A DNA stretch of 64,000 nucleotides from Henckelia pumila (Eukaryota > Streptophyta > Magnoliopsida > Lamiales > Gesneriaceae): NCBI RefSeq assembly GCF_033568475.1, contig NC_133122.1:180873449-180937448 (forward strand), given 5' to 3'. Below the pieces are notes generated by a model. The model was given only the letters and a program-made list of their open reading frames with translations, was not told where the DNA came from and did no database searches. Of this stretch, positions 22,187 through 33,623 are shown one piece after another (the stretch's first letter is position 1; the number at the start of each line of letters is the position of its first letter). Made by a program: the position numbers and the translations under genes.

Positions 22187-25078
22187 TTGCAGAACAATTT
22201 TAAGTTTTTTGAGAGATGTTTTATTTATTCGGATTTGATTAAAAACATTATTTCTGTTTCTATGCTTGATAGAGATGGTTATTTTTGCAATTTTGTGAAT
22301 GGAATTTGCAATATTTACAAGAATGAATGTTTGATTGGAAATGGACAACTTGAAAATGATCTATATAACTTAAAACTAAAAGACGTTCCAATAAATTATG
22401 TTGATAAACCGGCAACAACAAACAAAAGGAAAATCGATAGTCAAAACCCGGCAAACCTTTGGCATGCTAGGCTAGGTCATATTTCCTCAAGAAAGATGAA
22501 CAAGCTAGTGGGAGAGGGCATGTTTGATATGTCTGATATTAACTCTCTACCTACTTGTGAATCCTGCCTGAAAGGAAAAATGACTAAATCTCCTTTTAAG
22601 GGAAAACCTGAGCGTAGTCAAAATCTGTTGGATTTGATCCATACAGATGTTTGTGGTCCATTTAGAGTTGGTACTCAATATGGTCACACCTACTTCATTA
22701 CCTTTACTGATGATTATTCGAGGTATGGGTATTTATATTTAATGAAATATAAGTCTGAAGCGTTTGAAAAGTTCAAAGAATTCAAGGTTGAAGTAGAAAA
22801 CAAGCTAGGTAAAAGTATTAAAGCACTTCGATCAGATCGAGGTGGAGAATACTAAAGTACCGAGTTTTTGGACTATCTAAAAGAGAATGGGATTCTCTCT
22901 CAGTGGACTCCTCCTATGACACCACAGCTGAATGGTGTATCGGAGCGTCGTAATCGAACTTTGTTGGACATGGTTCGGTCCATGATGAGCTTCACTGAGC
23001 TTCCACCTTCGTTTTGGGGCTATGCGCTTGAAACGGCGGTATTGTTGTTGAACAACGTCCACACTAAAGCAGTGGACAAAACACCATACGAGTTATGGAA
23101 TGGCAAAGCTCCTAAGTATTCGTACTTGAGGATTTGGGGATGTCCTGCTTATGTGAAGCGGACAGTGGGAGATAAGTTGGATAGTCGATCCAGCTTATGT
23201 TATTTTGTAGGGTACCCGAAGAATTCAATCGGATATTATTTCTATTATCCTGCTGAAACAAAGGTGTTTGTTTCAAGGAATGCCACCTTCTTGGAGAAGG
23301 AGTTCTTATTGGATAAGAAAGGCGAGATGATGGAACTCGAAGAAATTCGAGAAGAACCCGAAATACAAAATAACGATCCTACACCTCAGGAACCATTGAT
23401 AGACACGCCTGTACCTAGAAGATCCGAGAGGACTTCTAGACCTCCTGTTCGATATGGTCTTCTTCTTGAAGGGGATCAAGATGAACCCGACATTGGATGT
23501 GATCCAAGAAACTTCAAGGAAGCAATTTCTGATGCGGATTCAAATTTATGGCTTGAAGCTATGCAGTCGGAAATAGATTCGATGCATACAAACCAAGTTT
23601 GGTCTTTAGTAGATCCTCCCGATGGAATTGTTCCAATAGGGTGTAAATGGATCTACAAGAGAAAGCTTGGGCCTGATGGTAAGGTATTGACCTACAAGGC
23701 ACGATTGGTGGCAAAAGGTTATACTCAAAGACAAGGAGTTGACTATGATGAAACCTTTTCACCAGTTGCAATGTTCAAGTCCATAAGAATCCTTATTGCC
23801 ATAGCTGCATGGTATGACTATGAGATATGGCAAATGGATGTGAAGACTGCTTTTCTTAATGGAGACATTAAGGAAGAAATCTATATGAAGCAGCCTGAGG
23901 GGTACACATCCATGGGAAGCGAGCATAAGGTATGCAAGCTTCAGAGATCAATTTATGGTCTAAAACAAGCATCAAGAAGTTGGAACCAGAAATTTGATGA
24001 AACAATAAAAGATTTTGGTTTCATCAAGAATCCGGAGGAACCATGCGTGTACAAGAAAGTAGTTAAGGATGCTGTGACATTCTTAGTACTTTATGTTGAT
24101 GACATCCTACTCATTGGGAATGACGTAGGGATGTTGCAGTCAACAAAGATATGGTTATCAGGTAGATTCTCGATGAAGGATTTGGGTAAGGCATCCTATA
24201 TTCTAGGGATACAGATCTATAGAGATAGATCTAAGAGAATGATAGGACTCACCCAATCAACCTACATCGACACCATATTGAAACGGTTTTCAATGGATGG
24301 GTCCAAGAGAGGACATCTACCCATGTGTCATGGAGTTTCTCTATCCAAGTCTATGTGTCCCAAGACTGATGAAGAGATAGAGAAAATGACACATATACCA
24401 TATGCGTCAGCCATAGGTAGTATCATGTATGGGATGATATCTACCAGACCGGATGTAGCATTTGCTCTGAGTGTCACGAGCAGATATCAAGCTAATCCAG
24501 GTCAAATGCATTGGAAAGCCGTGAAGGACATTCTTAAGTACTTACGAAGGACTAAGAATATGTTCATGGTGTATGGAGGAAGAGAACTGAAATTGGAAGG
24601 CTATACCGACTCTAGCTTCCAAAGTGACGTGGATGACTCGAAGTCAACCTCTGGATTTGTGTTCATGCTCAATGGCGGTGCTGTATCTTGGAAGAGTTCC
24701 AAGCAGGACACCACAGCGGATTCCACCACTGAAGCAGAATACATTGCAGCATCAGCTGCTGCTAAAGAGGCCGTTTGGATGAGGAATTTCGTCCAAGAGT
24801 TGGGCGTCATTCCTGAAGTTGTTGGTCCAGTCCCGGTGTACTGTGACAACACGGGTGCCGTTGCTCAGGCAAAGGAACCAAGGTCTCATCAAAGATCCAA
24901 ACACGTACTGAGGAAATACCACATCATCCGGGAGATTGTAGAAAGAGGAGACATCACTGTCGAAAGAGTGGCCTCTGCAGACAATATCGCTGATCCACTT
25001 ACTAAGCCCTTGTCAGGACCATTATTTGACAAACATCGCGAAGCAATGGGTCTACGTAGTATGACTAGTTGGCTTTAG
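22187..25078 (+). pseudogene. Copia E integrase-RT-RNase H, one stop codon
   Basis: A single frame broken only by TAA at 22853-22855 just after the integrase motif SDRGGEY. Integrase: zinc-binding LWHARLGH with CESC (about 22460-22565), catalytic Asp in HTDVCG (22645) and SDRGG (22835), Glu in NGVSERRN (22935). RT: QMDVKTAFLNGD (23830) and LYVDDILLIG (24090), the copia active site. RNase H: YTDSSF (24600), TEAEY (24730), YCDNTGA (24840). The 736-codon part after the stop is open and all RT and RNase H residues are present. Readthrough of the stop is possible but unsupported; the frame upstream is shifted relative to protease. Confidence 0.88.
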
Positions 25079-25092
25079 GGCAAGTGGGAGAT

Positions 25093-26937
25093 TGAAAGAG
25101 TGGGTGCCCGGTGAGCCAACTTGTGGCTAAGGGCTTTGATGACTCTTTGTATAAACAATCTTTTGTTTAATATAATTTACACTTTTATTAATGGCAATGA
25201 CTTTATCTTTCTTCATATTGTTATATTGTGATATATTATTGTTGTTTTGATAAAGACCTTGAATATACTATAGTGTATGTAAGATGTGGTAGAACATGGA
25301 GATGTCTATCATGAAACACATCTTATAGTCACTGTATATTCTAAACTGTTCCTAGTCGATTGAGCCGTCCGATAATAAGGATAAGGATCGCTCGAGTTTG
25401 AGACTAGCATTTGCGATGCGGAGTACCACGTTTCATTGGTAAGGAACATAGAGATGTTCGAAGCATGCAAATGGATATTCATATGATGAATGATCGAACT
25501 ACCCTATCCGGACTTTCCAAGTGGTTATCACTTATCGAGTGGATATAGTCCGCGGTTTTGGTTGTACACCATTAGTCCTTACTACTTGAAACATCATTGA
25601 GACTCTATATGCTAGTACTGTGCTTTGACTCGTTTACCGACTCTATTGGGGTCATCAGGTGTCGGGATTGGGTACAGTTACAACACATATAGGAGTCGAT
25701 GCTTTGTTGTCAAGGATTCACCACATACTTGCGAGTGTGGATATCCTATGCGATCTGAGGAGATATTAGTGTGACGAATCTCTGGCCAGAGTACATGATG
25801 TGGTTTAAGAAATGGTTTTTTAGTAGCACATGCGATGTCACTATTTGATCTTCAAGATGTATTGCATAATTATCGAATCTCGAACGACTCTCGATATACC
25901 AATGGTTGTTGATTCGATCGGGATATATGGATGAAGGGACCGTACTGTACGCTAACCAAAATCTATTGGTTCTTGTAGGCACTATCAGTGATACCTAGGG
26001 AATCATGGGGCGATGTTGCTAGACGCTCTTACCATGATTCGATGGGCAAGTCGGAAATTGTTGTTCCGAGTCACAAGGAGTTGTGAGCCCACGGCTAGCT
26101 GTATCCCTGAACCATTGAGGGTCACACAGTGTAATGGATTTTTAATCCCCGTTGAGATAGTTAAATTTAAAGAGTTAAATTTAATGAACAAAGAAGTTGG
26201 ACTTCTTATTTAAGAGTAGAGGAGTAAGATTTCCTAAAATGACATAGGGATGAGCATTTTTGGAAATCACTGAATTCGGATTCAGAAAAATTTATCTTGA
26301 CTTTAAAAGGTGCAGAAATGGTTTCTGTGCACATTGGTGAAATCGGTTTATCAATCGGAGTCATGATGAATTTTATATTAATTTCTGAACATGCGGGCTT
26401 TGCTTGTCGGGCTTGAACTTATGACTAATGGGCCCTAAGATGTTAGCGGCCTACATTATAAATAAGTTATTGCAGTACAAAAATTACACACAACAGGTCA
26501 CAATTTTTGAAAAAAACCCTACTTTTTCTCTCTGAAGTGGCCGACCCCCTCTCCCCTCTGCTCGGTAAAATCCAGTCTGTGAATTTTGAATTGCAGTCTG
26601 GTTTAACGGATCAAATTCGTTAATCTCTTCGTAGAAACTTCTGATAGATTTTCTAGTGCAATCTATCAGAGGGATTAAATATCCGTTCGTGGACCTGATT
26701 GAAGAACAGTTCGTCCATCAGTTCCAGGGATATACAACAAGAGCAGAGCAATCTGTTGGTGTCCAAAATCTCAATTCGAGATTGAGGTAAAAATTTATAA
26801 TCGTTATTTAATTTTTACACACACACAATTTAATCGTAAGGTTGATACCCATTATGGAATCGTTCCATACAAAAATTTTAAACTTTCGCTGCACCGGGTA
26901 TCAATCCTAATTGATCTGATCGCCGCGTTCTCCAACA
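25093..26937 (+). repeat. 3' LTR of copia E
   Basis: 1845 bp, colinear with 17982-19826 and without indels. Differences seen include C/T near 18125, A/G near 18257, C/T near 18708, G/A near 18748 and T/A near 19331; most are C/T or G/A, as expected from deamination of methylated cytosines. Confidence 0.93.
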
Positions 26938-26942
26938 GAAAC

Positions 26943-27125
26943 TTGTATGTTTGCTATGCTAAACCTGAATCTTGTATGCAAAACTCTGTCAATGCTGTCT
27001 TGAGTGATAAAACAGATTTGTGGCACAAAATATTAGTTCACATGAGTTCTAAAGGTCTAGAAATTTTGCATAAAGATGGTTATTTTTGTAGTAGATCAGT
27101 TCCATTTTACAATATTAATGGAATG
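26943..27125 (+). pseudogene. Copia C pre-integrase fragment
   Basis: Directly after the TSD of E the gag-pol of C resumes: the translation has a LWHKILVHMSSKGLEIL segment, the pre-integrase/HHCC start of Tork-type elements. The frame then runs into unrelated sequence of G at about 27125, before the Cys pair and the integrase core. Confidence 0.7.
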
Positions 27126-28377
27126 AATATGATTAAAAATGGATTAAGGGATTTTAATTGGATTTAATTAAATATATGTGAAAATCGAACTCGGACGAGG
27201 TCGGACCGTCCGAACTCGGAACGGAGCGTTCGATTTCCCCCTGTTAGGTGTCAAGTTGGAGTTGACACGTGGCAAAGATCGGACCATCTGATCTGGAGAT
27301 CAGACCGTCCGATGTGTTGGCGGAACACGTGTCAACGAGATCTCGACACGTGGAGTGTCATACTGATCGGAGCGTCCGATCTAGGCCTATAAATAGAGGT
27401 TTTGACATTTAGTTTTGTGCACCAATTCTCATACCTTTCTCTCAAATTTAGCTTGGTTTTGGAGCTTTGAAGCCTTCTTTGGCTGGTCCGGGGCTTTGAC
27501 GAGGCGTCCAGAAGTCATAGAGGAGTTGTGCCCAAGTTCTGGGGCATTCAACAACAAAGGGTTGACGACAGACGGAGTTATACTCGAGATTCTATTAATA
27601 GTTTAGGGGTATCTATTAGCTTAGTTATGAATTTTAGATATTGTTTAGTGATATAGTAATCATGTGATTATAGGCTTTTAGAGCATGATCATTGATGCAT
27701 GATTACCATGACTGGAGTACTGGACTGTAAATGCGGGGACATCTAGGACTTGTATTGAGGTACAATAGTACTGTTTGAGATACCCTGGTGAGTATGAATG
27801 TATTATGTGGTTGCATGATTTATATGACATAATTTTATCTGAATATATTATGACATATTATTATGCTACATGCATGATCATCTTGAGCTTGTATCCTTGT
27901 GATATCCTGTATTAGGGTGTTTAACCTATCTTGTTAGTGAATGGTTGGACACATGGACTTGTTTTAGGTCACCAACAATTGGGTATGTAGGTCACCTCTT
28001 GAGGCGACAACACAACGTGCTACCTACCTAGGGCCATAGTTTGTTTCTTGACCCTCATGTCTTGGTATCCAGATCACTTGCATTCATGCACATATAATAT
28101 TTGTATACTCAGAATCTCGTACTGAGCGTTTTATTCTCACGTTCTCCTACTATTATTTTTGGACACCCCATTTGACGGGGCAGTTGCAGGTAGTTTTCCT
28201 AGAGAACTGGAGATTAGGTGGTGACCAAGACAGGATTGCGGGGTCAGCCACTAGATTTTACAATGCTGGTATTAAGTTATTTTAGTTTCCGCAGTTTATC
28301 TTTGATTATGATTATTTGTTGTTTAATTGCATGCCTAAGCTTCTGATTAGTAGGTGATCACAGTGCAGGTCACTACA
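27125..28377 (+). repeat. Gypsy-like LTR of element G, 5' end missing
   Basis: The sequence up to CACTACA (28377) is followed by a tRNA-Met primer site (TGGTATCAGAG, 28382-28392), the layout of a 5' LTR. It has a clear TATA box (TATAAATA, 27388-27395) and an upstream region full of GATCGGACCGTCCGAT-type dyads and three CACGTG cores. The start lacks a TG terminus and abuts the coding sequence of C, so some LTR is missing. No matching second LTR lies in the window. Confidence 0.65.
27266..27395 (+). promoter_or_regulatory. LTR G promoter with three G-boxes and TATA
   Basis: CACGTG occurs at 27266-27271, 27326-27331 and 27347-27352, each in an ACACGTG context, with TATAAATA at 27388. CACGTG is the G-box bound by plant bZIP and bHLH factors, and ACACGTGG is the core of abscisic-acid response elements. 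Three copies within 87 bp just upstream of TATA suggest a stress-responsive LTR promoter; that is inference. Confidence 0.55.
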
Positions 28378-29538
28378 TTTATGGTATCAGAGCATGCAAT
28401 AATATTCTTTGGGACTTAGTATTGACATTCGGGTTATCCTTGTAGATTAAAAATCGAATTCAATGACTATAGAAGTATCAGGAATTGGAATAGCAGGATA
28501 CTTAGGCTTTTCCAATATCGTCATTGACAAGGTTGACATCAGGGTTTCGTATTATGTTGATTCCAGCAGAGTGGAGCTGGAAGAGAAGATCCAGTTTTGT
28601 ACTTCAGACACTTCTTAGGGTTGAATGGAATGCGTGACATGTAGTCATCCATTCATCTTTGACCAAGAAAGCCACCCATAAAGACTCTCCACTAGTAGTT
28701 GGAGAGATTTTCAGAAGATCCTACCGGAGAATGGACCATTTAATTGGTAGTTTACGATAGTGAGATTAATTTTTTTAGATCTTGCGAGGAAGAAAGTCTG
28801 CTGACATGCCTGCATTGATGCTTTAATTTTGTGTGTGGCAGACGGGAAACCTCATGTTCAAGATCAGTATACATGATGAAAGATTTCTGCATTTAGTAAT
28901 ATTTTAAGATTTCTGTTGTATTTGGCTTTTAAATACTGTATTAAGTTTTGTTGTAAACAGTATTTCAGTTGTAAGCATTTGAATCATATGTATTTAAGAT
29001 TTCAGATATTTGATGTACCAGTTATCATTGTATTGTACATCTTTTAGTGTAATATTTTGGATAAGTTGTTTATTACACGAGATTGTAATAAAGATTGTAT
29101 TGAACCTGGGTTAGTGTTTCAAGTATTGTAATTGTAATCTTCAGGATTATCTTGATTAGTTGATCAGATATTCAACAGCAGTGTTTTGTTTGACGTATGT
29201 ATAATTGTGAAATATTATACATTGTTTTCATGTTGAATACGTTTTAGATTTATTCCCTATTCATCAGGGGCATGATTCATATTAGTTAATATGATTTGAT
29301 CAGGACAGTTTTCCTAAACCCGTGGATAGGATTTGACCTTGTTAGATTTTTCCAAGTGATGATGGAATTCATCAATGACACAATGGTAAATTATACCAAG
29401 TACTGTGGACTGTTAGGATTTGTGACTAAATGATGAGGAGGCGCGACCCTATACCAATGTTTCTCTAGAAGCCTTTCGCGCTTCAGAGGGTGTATGAGAG
29501 CTTTTCTTGCTTCAGATGGTTATTCTGGGGGAGGCTAC
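28378..29538 (+). other. Internal stretch of element G, no coding recognised
   Basis: Starts with the tRNA-Met primer site. I could not recognise gag or pol in any frame over about 1.15 kb. A T-rich central part (28900-29200) looks non-coding. It ends with GGGGGAGGCTAC where the LTR fragment F begins. Probably a decayed or deleted element interior. Confidence 0.45.
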
Positions 29539-31173
29539 TGTTGGAAAACGGTGATCAGATCAATCAGAATTGATACCCGGTGCAGCGGATGTTTAAAATT
29601 TTATATGGAACGATTCCATATCATGGGTATCAAAACATTACGATTAAATTGTGCGTGTAAAAATTAAATAACAATTATAAATTTTTACCTTGAAATCTCG
29701 AAACGAGATTATGGACACCAACAGATTACTCTGCTCTTGTTGTATATCCCAGGAACTGATGGACGAACAATTCTTCAATCAGGTCCACGAACAGAAGTTT
29801 AATCCCTCTGATAGATTGCACTAGAAAATCTATCAGAAGTTTCTACGAAGAGAATTAACGAATTTGATCCGTTAAACCAGACTGCAAATTCAAAATTCAC
29901 AGGCTGGAATTTTTCGAGCAGAGAGGGGAGAAGGGGGCGGCGGCCACTAGGACTCAAAACCCTAGTGAATTTCAAAAATTATGCCTCTGTTGTGTAATTT
30001 CTGTACTGCAATAACTTATTTATAATGTGGGCTGCTAACAGCTTAGGGCCCATTATTCATAAGTTCAAGCCTGACAAGCAAAGCCCGCATGTTCAGAAAT
30101 TAATATAAAATTCATCGTGACTCAGATTGATAAACCAATTTCACCAATGTGCACAGAAACCATTTCTGCATCTTTTAAAGTCAAGATAAATTTTCTGAAT
30201 CCGAATTCAGTGGTTTCCAAAAATGTCCATCACTATGTCATTTTAGGAAATCTTACTCATCTACTCTGATATAAGAAGTCCTACTTCTTTGTTCATTAAA
30301 TTTAACTCTTTAAATTTAACTATCTCAACGGGGATTAAAAATCCATTACTTGTGTGACCCTCAATGGTTCAGGGATACAGCTAGCCGTGGGCTCACAACT
30401 CCTTGTGACTCGGAAAAACAATTTCCGACTTGCCCATCGAATCATGGTAAGAGCGCCTAGCAACATCGCCCCATGATTCCCTAGGTATCACTGATAGTGC
30501 CTGCAAGAACCAATAGATTTTGGTTAGCGTACAGTACGGTCCCTTCATCCATATATCCCGATCGAATCAACAACCATTGGTAAATCGAGAGTCGTTCGAG
30601 ATTCGATAACTATGCAATACATCTTGAAGATCAAATAGTGACATCGCATGTGCTACTAAGAAACCATTTCTTAAAACACATCATGTACTCTGGCCAGAGA
30701 TTCGTCACACTAATATCTCCTCAGATTACATAGGATATCCACACTAGCAAGTATGTGGTGAATCCTTGACAACAAAGCATCGACTCCTATATGTGTCGTA
30801 ACTGTACCCAATCCCGACACCTGATGACCCCAATAGAGTCGGTAAACGAGTCAAAGCACAGTACTAGCATATAGAGTCTCAATGATGTTTCAAGTAGTAA
30901 GGACTAATGGTGTACAACCAAAATCGCGGACTTTATCCACTCGATAAGTGATAACCACTTGGAAAGTCCGGATAGGGTAGTTCGATCATTCATCGTATGA
31001 ATATCCATTTGCATGCTTTGAACATCTCTATGTTCCATACCAATGAAACGTGGTACTCGGCATCGCAAATGCTAGTCTCAATCTCGAGCGATCCTTATCC
31101 CTATTAACGGACGGCTCAATCAACTAGGAACTGTTTAGAATATACAGTGACTATAAGATGTGTTTCATGATAG
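29539..31173 (-). repeat. Truncated E-family LTR in reverse orientation (F)
   Basis: The reverse complement of 29539-31173 matches the E LTR from about its base 214 (equal to 18195) to its end, with many substitutions and small indels, so it is an older family member. The first 213 bp of the LTR are absent and the D-derived palindrome begins exactly there. No internal E sequence is attached, so it is a solo LTR or a fragment. One flank (GCTAC, 29534-29538) is kept; a second TSD copy is not visible. Confidence 0.88.
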
Positions 31174-32799
31174 TCATCAATCAATATCACAACGAACTCA
31201 TCAATATACCTCTGAAAAATTATGTTCATTAAATCCGTGAACACAACAGGAGCATTCATCACTCCAAAAGGCATAACAAGGAATTCAAAATGCCCATACC
31301 TGGTTCTAAACGCGGTTTTAGGCACAATCTGTCTCTCTGACCCTCAATTGATGATATTCAGATCTTAAATCAATCTTCGAATAGACAGAAGAACCCTGCA
31401 ACTGGTCAAAAAAATCGTCTATTCGAGGCAAAGGATACTTATTCTTTACAGTGGCCTTGTTCAACTGTCGATAGTCGATACACAATCTCATAAACTCATC
31501 TTTCTTTCTCACAATTAGCACCAGAGAGCCCCAATAACACTCGTTCTAACGTATCCTTTAGCTATCAATCTCCAAGCTGTTCCTTGAGTTCTTTCAACTC
31601 AAGTGGTGCCATCTTATAAGGAGCTTCCGAAATAGGCAACATGCTTGACACCAATTCAATACTGAATTCCAGTTCACGGGCTGGGGGATAAACCTAAATC
31701 TCACCTGGAACACATCAGTAAATTCTTTCACAACTTGGAATGTCGGCCAACTTTGGCTAGATCTCAACACATTCATTGCGTAGACTACAAATCTTTCGGC
31801 ACCTTTCTGCAATAAACGTGTCATACATAGTACCGAAATAAAAAGGATCTTATCTCTAGAACCCTTACTCTATAATTTCCAGTAATCTGTCATCTCTAGT
31901 CTAAACTTAACTACTGTGGAAACAGTCCATTGTTGCTCTGTACTTGGTTAGCACATCAATTCCAAAATGCAATCAAAATAAAATACCAATCAATATCACA
32001 ACGATTGCATTTTGGAATTGATGTGCTAACCAAGTACAGAGCAACAATGGACTGTTTCCACAGTAGTTAAGTTTAGACTAGAGATGACAGATGACTGGAA
32101 ATTATAGAGTAAGGGTTCTAGAGATAAGATCCTTTTTATTTCGGTACTATGTATGACACGTTTATTGCAGAAAGGTGCCGAAAGATTTGTAGTCTACACA
32201 ATGAATGTGTTGAGATCTAGCCAAAGTTGGCCGACATTCCAAGTTGTGAAAGAATTTACTGATGTGTTCCAGGTGAGATTTAGGTTTATCCCCCAGCCCG
32301 TGAACTGGAATTCAGTATTGAATTGGTGTCAAGCATGTTGCCTATTTCGGAAGCTCCTTATAAGATGGCACCACTTGAGTTGAAAGAACTCAAGGAACAG
32401 CTTGGAGATTGATAGCTAAAGGATACGTTAGAACGAGTGTTATTGGGGCTCTCTGGTGCTAATTGTGAGAAAGAAAGATGAGTTTATGAGATTGTGTATC
32501 GACTATCGACAGTTGAACAAGGCCACTGTAAAGAATAAGTATCCTTTGCCTCGAATAGACGATTTTTTTGACCAGTTGCAGGGTTCTTCTGTCTATTCGA
32601 AGATTGATTTAAGATCTGAATATCATCAATTGAGGGTCAGAGAGACAGATTGTGCCTAAAACCGCGTTTAGAACCAGGTATGGGCATTTTGAATTCCTTG
32701 TTATGCCTTTTGGAGTGATGAATGCTCCTGTTGTGTTCATGGATTTAATGAACATAATTTTTCAGAGGTATATTGATGAGTTCGTTGTGATATTGATTG
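31174..32799. repeat. Palindrome of about 800 bp made of gypsy D pol
   Basis: Left arm 31174-31987 is the reverse complement of D 37406-38219 (814 bp). Right arm 32004-32799 equals D 37420-38215 (796 bp). Between them a 16-bp spacer (31988-32003) equals the reverse complement of D 38199-38214, repeating the outer edge of the left arm. The arms and D differ at very few positions (for example at 32201, 32562 and 32748). Each arm holds the start of RT including the YRQLNK and YPLPRID segments, with the same breaks as D. It sits between LTR F and the RNase H of C. Confidence 0.92.
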
Positions 32800-32817
32800 T
32801 GTGGTGATTGTATTAGC

Positions 32818-33189
32818 TGAAAATCTCAATTACAACACATTGTTGCCCTTTCAACCACCAAACCTGAGTATGTAGCTGTCACTGAAGCATTAAAAGAAGC
32901 TACTTGGTTGAAATGACTCATTTCTGAAATTGGTTTTCTCGAAGGTGAAGTTGTTGTATTTTCTGATAGTCAATCCGACATCCAAATGTGTAAGAATCCT
33001 GTTTTTAATGATAGAACTAAACATATTGATGTTAGATTCCATTACATCCGAGATGTGGTTGCTAAAGGTATAGTTTATCTTGAAAAGATTCCTTCTAAAT
33101 TTAATCCTGCTGATATGGGAACTAAGTGTTTATCTGTTGAAAAGTTTAGACCGTGTTTGAAAATTTTAAACTTTGATACTTCTGACTGA
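32818..33189 (+). pseudogene. Copia C RNase H fragment
   Basis: A translation through VALSTT, TEALKEATW and SDSQSDIQ to RTKHIDVRFHYIRD and NPADMGTKC matches the last half of copia RNase H. One TGA (near 32915) interrupts it, and the part before the palindrome is missing. It ends about 155 bp before the 3' LTR, as expected for the end of pol. Confidence 0.8.
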
Positions 33190-33345
33190 TTTGTTCTGTC
33201 ACTGTGTGGTGTTGTAGCTTATTTTGTGTTTTCTACATGTTTTGTGGTGCTAGTACTAACTTTGTGTTCTGTTGTGGTGCGATGATGATGGCTGTAGATG
33301 ACTCTCATAACCAGTGAACCGACGTTGGGCCAAAAGGTGGAGATT

Positions 33346-33623
33346 TATTGGGCTTTGACCCAACTAATCTTTTCTATAATTCCAGCCCACTTCCCACAAA
33401 CCTTTATATCTCTCTTCTTTCGCCCTAGAGATAGGGCAGAGCGTGAAAGAATCAGTCTTCTGTGTGAGGCGGCTGAGTGCAAGAGAGAGTGCGAGATAAA
33501 AAGGTTAATTGATGTGCCTCGTTTCTCCATTGACTGAGTGTCTTCTTCCTTTCTCGTTCTTTGTGCATCACTTTCTCTATTCCCGTCTTTTTGGTTGATT
33601 TCTTCACTGTGAGAGAGAGGCAG
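33346..33623 (+). repeat. 3' LTR of copia C, left part
   Basis: Follows the polypurine tract AAAAGGTGGAGAT and matches 15861-16151 of the 5' LTR up to GAGAGAGGCAG. Gypsy D starts at 33624; the last five bases, GGCAG (33619-33623), are the D target site. Confidence 0.9.

Larger units (their letters stand above)
17982..26937 (+). mobile_element. Ty1/copia element E, young, inserted in copia C
   Basis: Two LTRs of exactly 1845 bp (17982-19826, 25093-26937), TSD GAAAC at 17977-17981 and 26938-26942. Primer site GTGGTATCAGAGCC at 19827, polypurine tract GGCAAGTGGGAGAT up to 25092. By eye the LTRs differ at about 14 positions, 12 of them transitions, so insertion is recent. The leader holds a set of GC-rich stem-loops (19954-20135). 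Gag-protease is damaged; integrase to RNase H is open but for one stop. Confidence 0.93.
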
